DNA from: an uncultured Gemmatimonadota bacterium
GTDB lineage: Bacteria > Gemmatimonadota > Gemmatimonadetes > Gemmatimonadales > GWC2-71-9
DNA: 9,228 bases
Assembly: GCA_937961295.1 (NCBI GenBank)
Contig: CALGOK010000148.1
Span: forward strand, 1-9,228
Direction of reading: 5' to 3'
Made by a program: the position numbers and the translations under genes
The notes under the pieces: model-generated
The model's database searches: none
Seen by the model: the letters and a program-made list of their open reading frames with translations, nothing else
What the model was told of the DNA's origin: nothing
In this document: piece by piece, positions 6,925 to 9,228 of the stretch
Layout: the number at the start of each line of letters is the position of its first letter
How positions within the stretch are numbered: the first letter of the stretch is position 1

Positions 6925-6943
6925 CACTTGACCTCCACTTGAC
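6924..6943 (+). promoter_or_regulatory. Direct repeat CCACTTGAC x2, 11-bp period, upstream of the lipoprotein gene
   Basis: CCACTTGAC occurs at 6924-6932 and again at 6935-6943, one helical turn apart. Each copy contains TTGAC, a fair match to a -35 core (TTGACC at 6928, TTGACT at 6939). No AT-rich -10 is found at the right distance, so this is only a candidate promoter or protein-binding site. It may instead be decayed repeat sequence bordering the palindrome. Confidence 0.3.
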
Positions 6944-6976
6944 TGGTGTCCGGCACCATCGGGGCGTCCCCTCACC

Positions 6977-6981
6977 AGGAG
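6977..6981 (+). promoter_or_regulatory. Shine-Dalgarno sequence deciding the lipoprotein start
   Basis: AGGAG with a 6-nt spacer precedes the ATG at 6988. It selects this start over the in-frame GTG at 6946, which would put 14 extra residues in front of a complete lipoprotein signal peptide. Confidence 0.75.
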
Positions 6982-6987
6982 CCTCGC

Positions 6988-7758
6988 ATGTCTCGTCGCA
7001 CCCTGTCCGTCGTTTCGATCCTCGCCCTGGCTGCCTGCGGCGCGGAGACCACCCTGCCCACCGTCGGCGTGCCGTCGCTGGGTCGCAGCGCCAACCACGC
7101 CAACGTGGCCCCGTTCGTCGCCGCCCAGGGGACCTGGTGCGACCGCACCATCCCGGGCGACTGTGACTACCTCGACGCCCTGGGGATCGGCTGGATCAAT
7201 GCGTTCTGGGACGGCACCGCGCCGATCGGCACCGGCGACCCGGGCGGGGTCAACGCCCGCTGGTACGCGCTGAACCGCCAGCCGGGCTGGCCGGTGGTGC
7301 CGCCATACGCCGCGACCGGCATCGTGCAGGACGACCTGATGCCGGACGGCCGTCGCCACCTGCGGGTCAAGCTCCGGGTCGAGAACACCTTCCTCGCCTT
7401 CTACGACGACGCGTTCAACATCGTCCTCGGCGCGACGTTCGACGAGTACGGCACCATTCCACCGGTGGTGGCTTCGATGGACTTCGACTACGAGGCGTAC
7501 CTGCCGGCGGGGTTCGTCGGGATGCCCGACCTGGTCCAGTACGAGGCGTGGGATCACGTGGTGCGCTGGGACGCGACGCTGCGGGCCTCGGGGGTGCTCC
7601 GCGGCGACCTGCGCGGTGTCCCGGCCGGCACGGCGGTCGACGTGGTCTGGCGGACGCGCGAGGTGCCCCGCGGCGATGGGCGCTCCGCCAAGCCGAACTA
7701 CGGTTACATGCTGTCGCTCAAGGATGCCGGGGCGTCGCTGAGCGTGACGCGGCGGTAG
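6988..7758 (+). CDS. Putative lipoprotein of unknown function
   Basis: A 256-aa exported protein that I do not recognise. Seen: a type II signal peptide with Arg3 and Arg4, a hydrophobic stretch at 6-16 and lipobox L14-A15-A16-C17. It is therefore probably lipidated on Cys17 and anchored to a membrane. After a short Ser/Pro/Asn-rich linker (about 20-45) the mature part carries two further cysteines, Cys51 and Cys59 (GTWCDRTIPGDC), which could form a disulfide. It then has many aromatic and Asp residues and alternating short hydrophobic stretches (about 115-225), suggestive of a beta-rich fold. No catalytic motif or repeat was spotted. Residue 18 is Gly, not Asp, so by the E. coli rule it would not be kept in the inner membrane. 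It lies between two heptad palindromes, with its own ribosome binding site, and is probably a single-gene unit. Confidence 0.85.
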   Translation: MSRRTLSVVSILALAACGAETTLPTVGVPSLGRSANHANVAPFVAAQGTWCDRTIPGDCDYLDALGIGWINAFWDGTAPIGTGDPGGVNARWYALNRQPGWPVVPPYAATGIVQDDLMPDGRRHLRVKLRVENTFLAFYDDAFNIVLGATFDEYGTIPPVVASMDFDYEAYLPAGFVGMPDLVQYEAWDHVVRWDATLRASGVLRGDLRGVPAGTAVDVVWRTREVPRGDGRSAKPNYGYMLSLKDAGASLSVTRR

Positions 7759-7849
7759 CAACGCGACAACGCGAAGGGCGAGGGGCGAGGGGCGAGGGGC
7801 GCTGTCGTCCGCCCTTCGCCCCTCGCCCTTCGCGTTGTCGCCCTGTTGC
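7758..7849. repeat. Heptad-repeat palindrome, unit GARGGGC, 32-bp arms plus outer extension
   Basis: The left arm 7763-7794 pairs with 7810-7841 at 31 of 32 positions. The stem then continues through a 3-nt bulge (7842-7844) into GCAAC (7758-7762) with GTTGC (7845-7849). The left end begins on the last base of the lipoprotein stop codon. The loop is 15 nt (7795-7809). Within the left half, 7-nt units run GAAGGGC followed by three copies of GAGGGGC (7773-7800). This is the most stable structure in the window. It could terminate the lipoprotein transcript, though no U-tract follows. Its right end lies 23 nt before the uvrB -10-like element. Confidence 0.87.
7776..7799 (+). other. Canonical G-quadruplex motif on the + strand
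   Basis: Four G-runs, GGG at 7776-7778 and GGGG at 7782-7785, 7789-7792 and 7796-7799, are separated by identical 3-nt loops CGA. This satisfies the G3+N1-7 rule with short uniform loops. It overlaps the left arm and loop of the palindrome, so quadruplex and hairpin would compete. It lies about 85-110 nt upstream of the uvrB start. Confidence 0.6.
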
Positions 7850-7866
7850 CGAAGATTTCCCGAAGA

Positions 7867-7884
7867 CCCGGTTATATTCCGGGG
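7867..7884 (+). promoter_or_regulatory. uvrB promoter -10 region with flanking dyad; probable leaderless start
   Basis: TATATT at 7873-7878 ends 6 nt before the ATG at 7885, so initiation at the usual distance would begin at the start codon. It is the most AT-rich spot nearby. It is framed by the inverted repeat CCCGG (7867-7871) and CCGGG (7879-7883), which could be an operator. No good -35 is present: TTGCCG at 7846-7851 is 21 nt away, too far. CCGAAGA occurs twice just upstream (7849-7855 and 7860-7866) with an 11-bp period. The GGGG before the ATG is too close to serve as a ribosome binding site. Confidence 0.5.

Positions 7885-9228
<1,344 letters not shown>

Noticed and set aside
6946..6987. 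Upstream GTG start for the lipoprotein
   Set aside because: It would put 14 residues ahead of a complete lipobox signal peptide, while AGGAG sits correctly before the ATG at 6988.
7846..7851. TTGCCG as the -35 box of uvrB
   Set aside because: 21 nt from the -10-like TATATT, outside the usual 16-18 nt spacing, and it overlaps the palindrome arm.

Overview
The window reads as chromosomal DNA from a G+C-rich, Gram-negative bacterium (C or G dominates third codon positions). The lineage is most likely Gemmatimonadota or a relative. This rests on a large Oar-type TonB-dependent receptor with an N-terminal carboxypeptidase-regulatory domain, a short lipoprotein with a canonical lipobox, and intergenic low-complexity repeats of a kind I recall from such genomes. 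It is an inference; no rRNA or other strong taxonomic marker is present.

All six genes lie on the + strand. In order they are: an outer-membrane TonB-dependent receptor (13-3249; the start could lie further upstream); a 278-bp gap; radC (3528-4193), overlapping by 4 bp a full-length bifunctional (p)ppGpp synthetase/hydrolase gene, rel (4190-6370); an EVE-domain protein (6442-6849); a lipoprotein of unknown function (6988-7758); and the first 448 codons of uvrB (7885 to the window end). The long minus-strand open frames are by-products of the base composition and are not annotated.

Functionally, radC-rel-EVE-uvrB is a housekeeping and stress neighbourhood: DNA-repair-associated protein, stringent response, a putative modified-base reader, and nucleotide excision repair. 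The receptor and the lipoprotein are envelope proteins. Only radC and rel are clearly coupled in translation. uvrB, and probably the EVE gene, carry a -10-like hexamer 5-6 nt before the ATG and no ribosome binding site, suggesting leaderless transcripts. The lipoprotein has a proper Shine-Dalgarno sequence.

The most notable content is in the gaps. Every true intergenic gap holds dense repeat or palindrome structure, placed right after the upstream stop codon. Three gaps carry arrays of degenerate 7-nt units with unrelated sequences (RGTCGTT, GGAGGRT, GARGGGC). Two of these arrays are folded into long near-perfect inverted repeats, and one also contains a canonical G-quadruplex motif upstream of uvrB. 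The receptor-radC gap additionally has a strong terminator-like hairpin and a REPIN-like cluster of three REP units with a perfect 24-bp inverted repeat. The rel-EVE gap has a nested GC palindrome that can fold in alternative ways.
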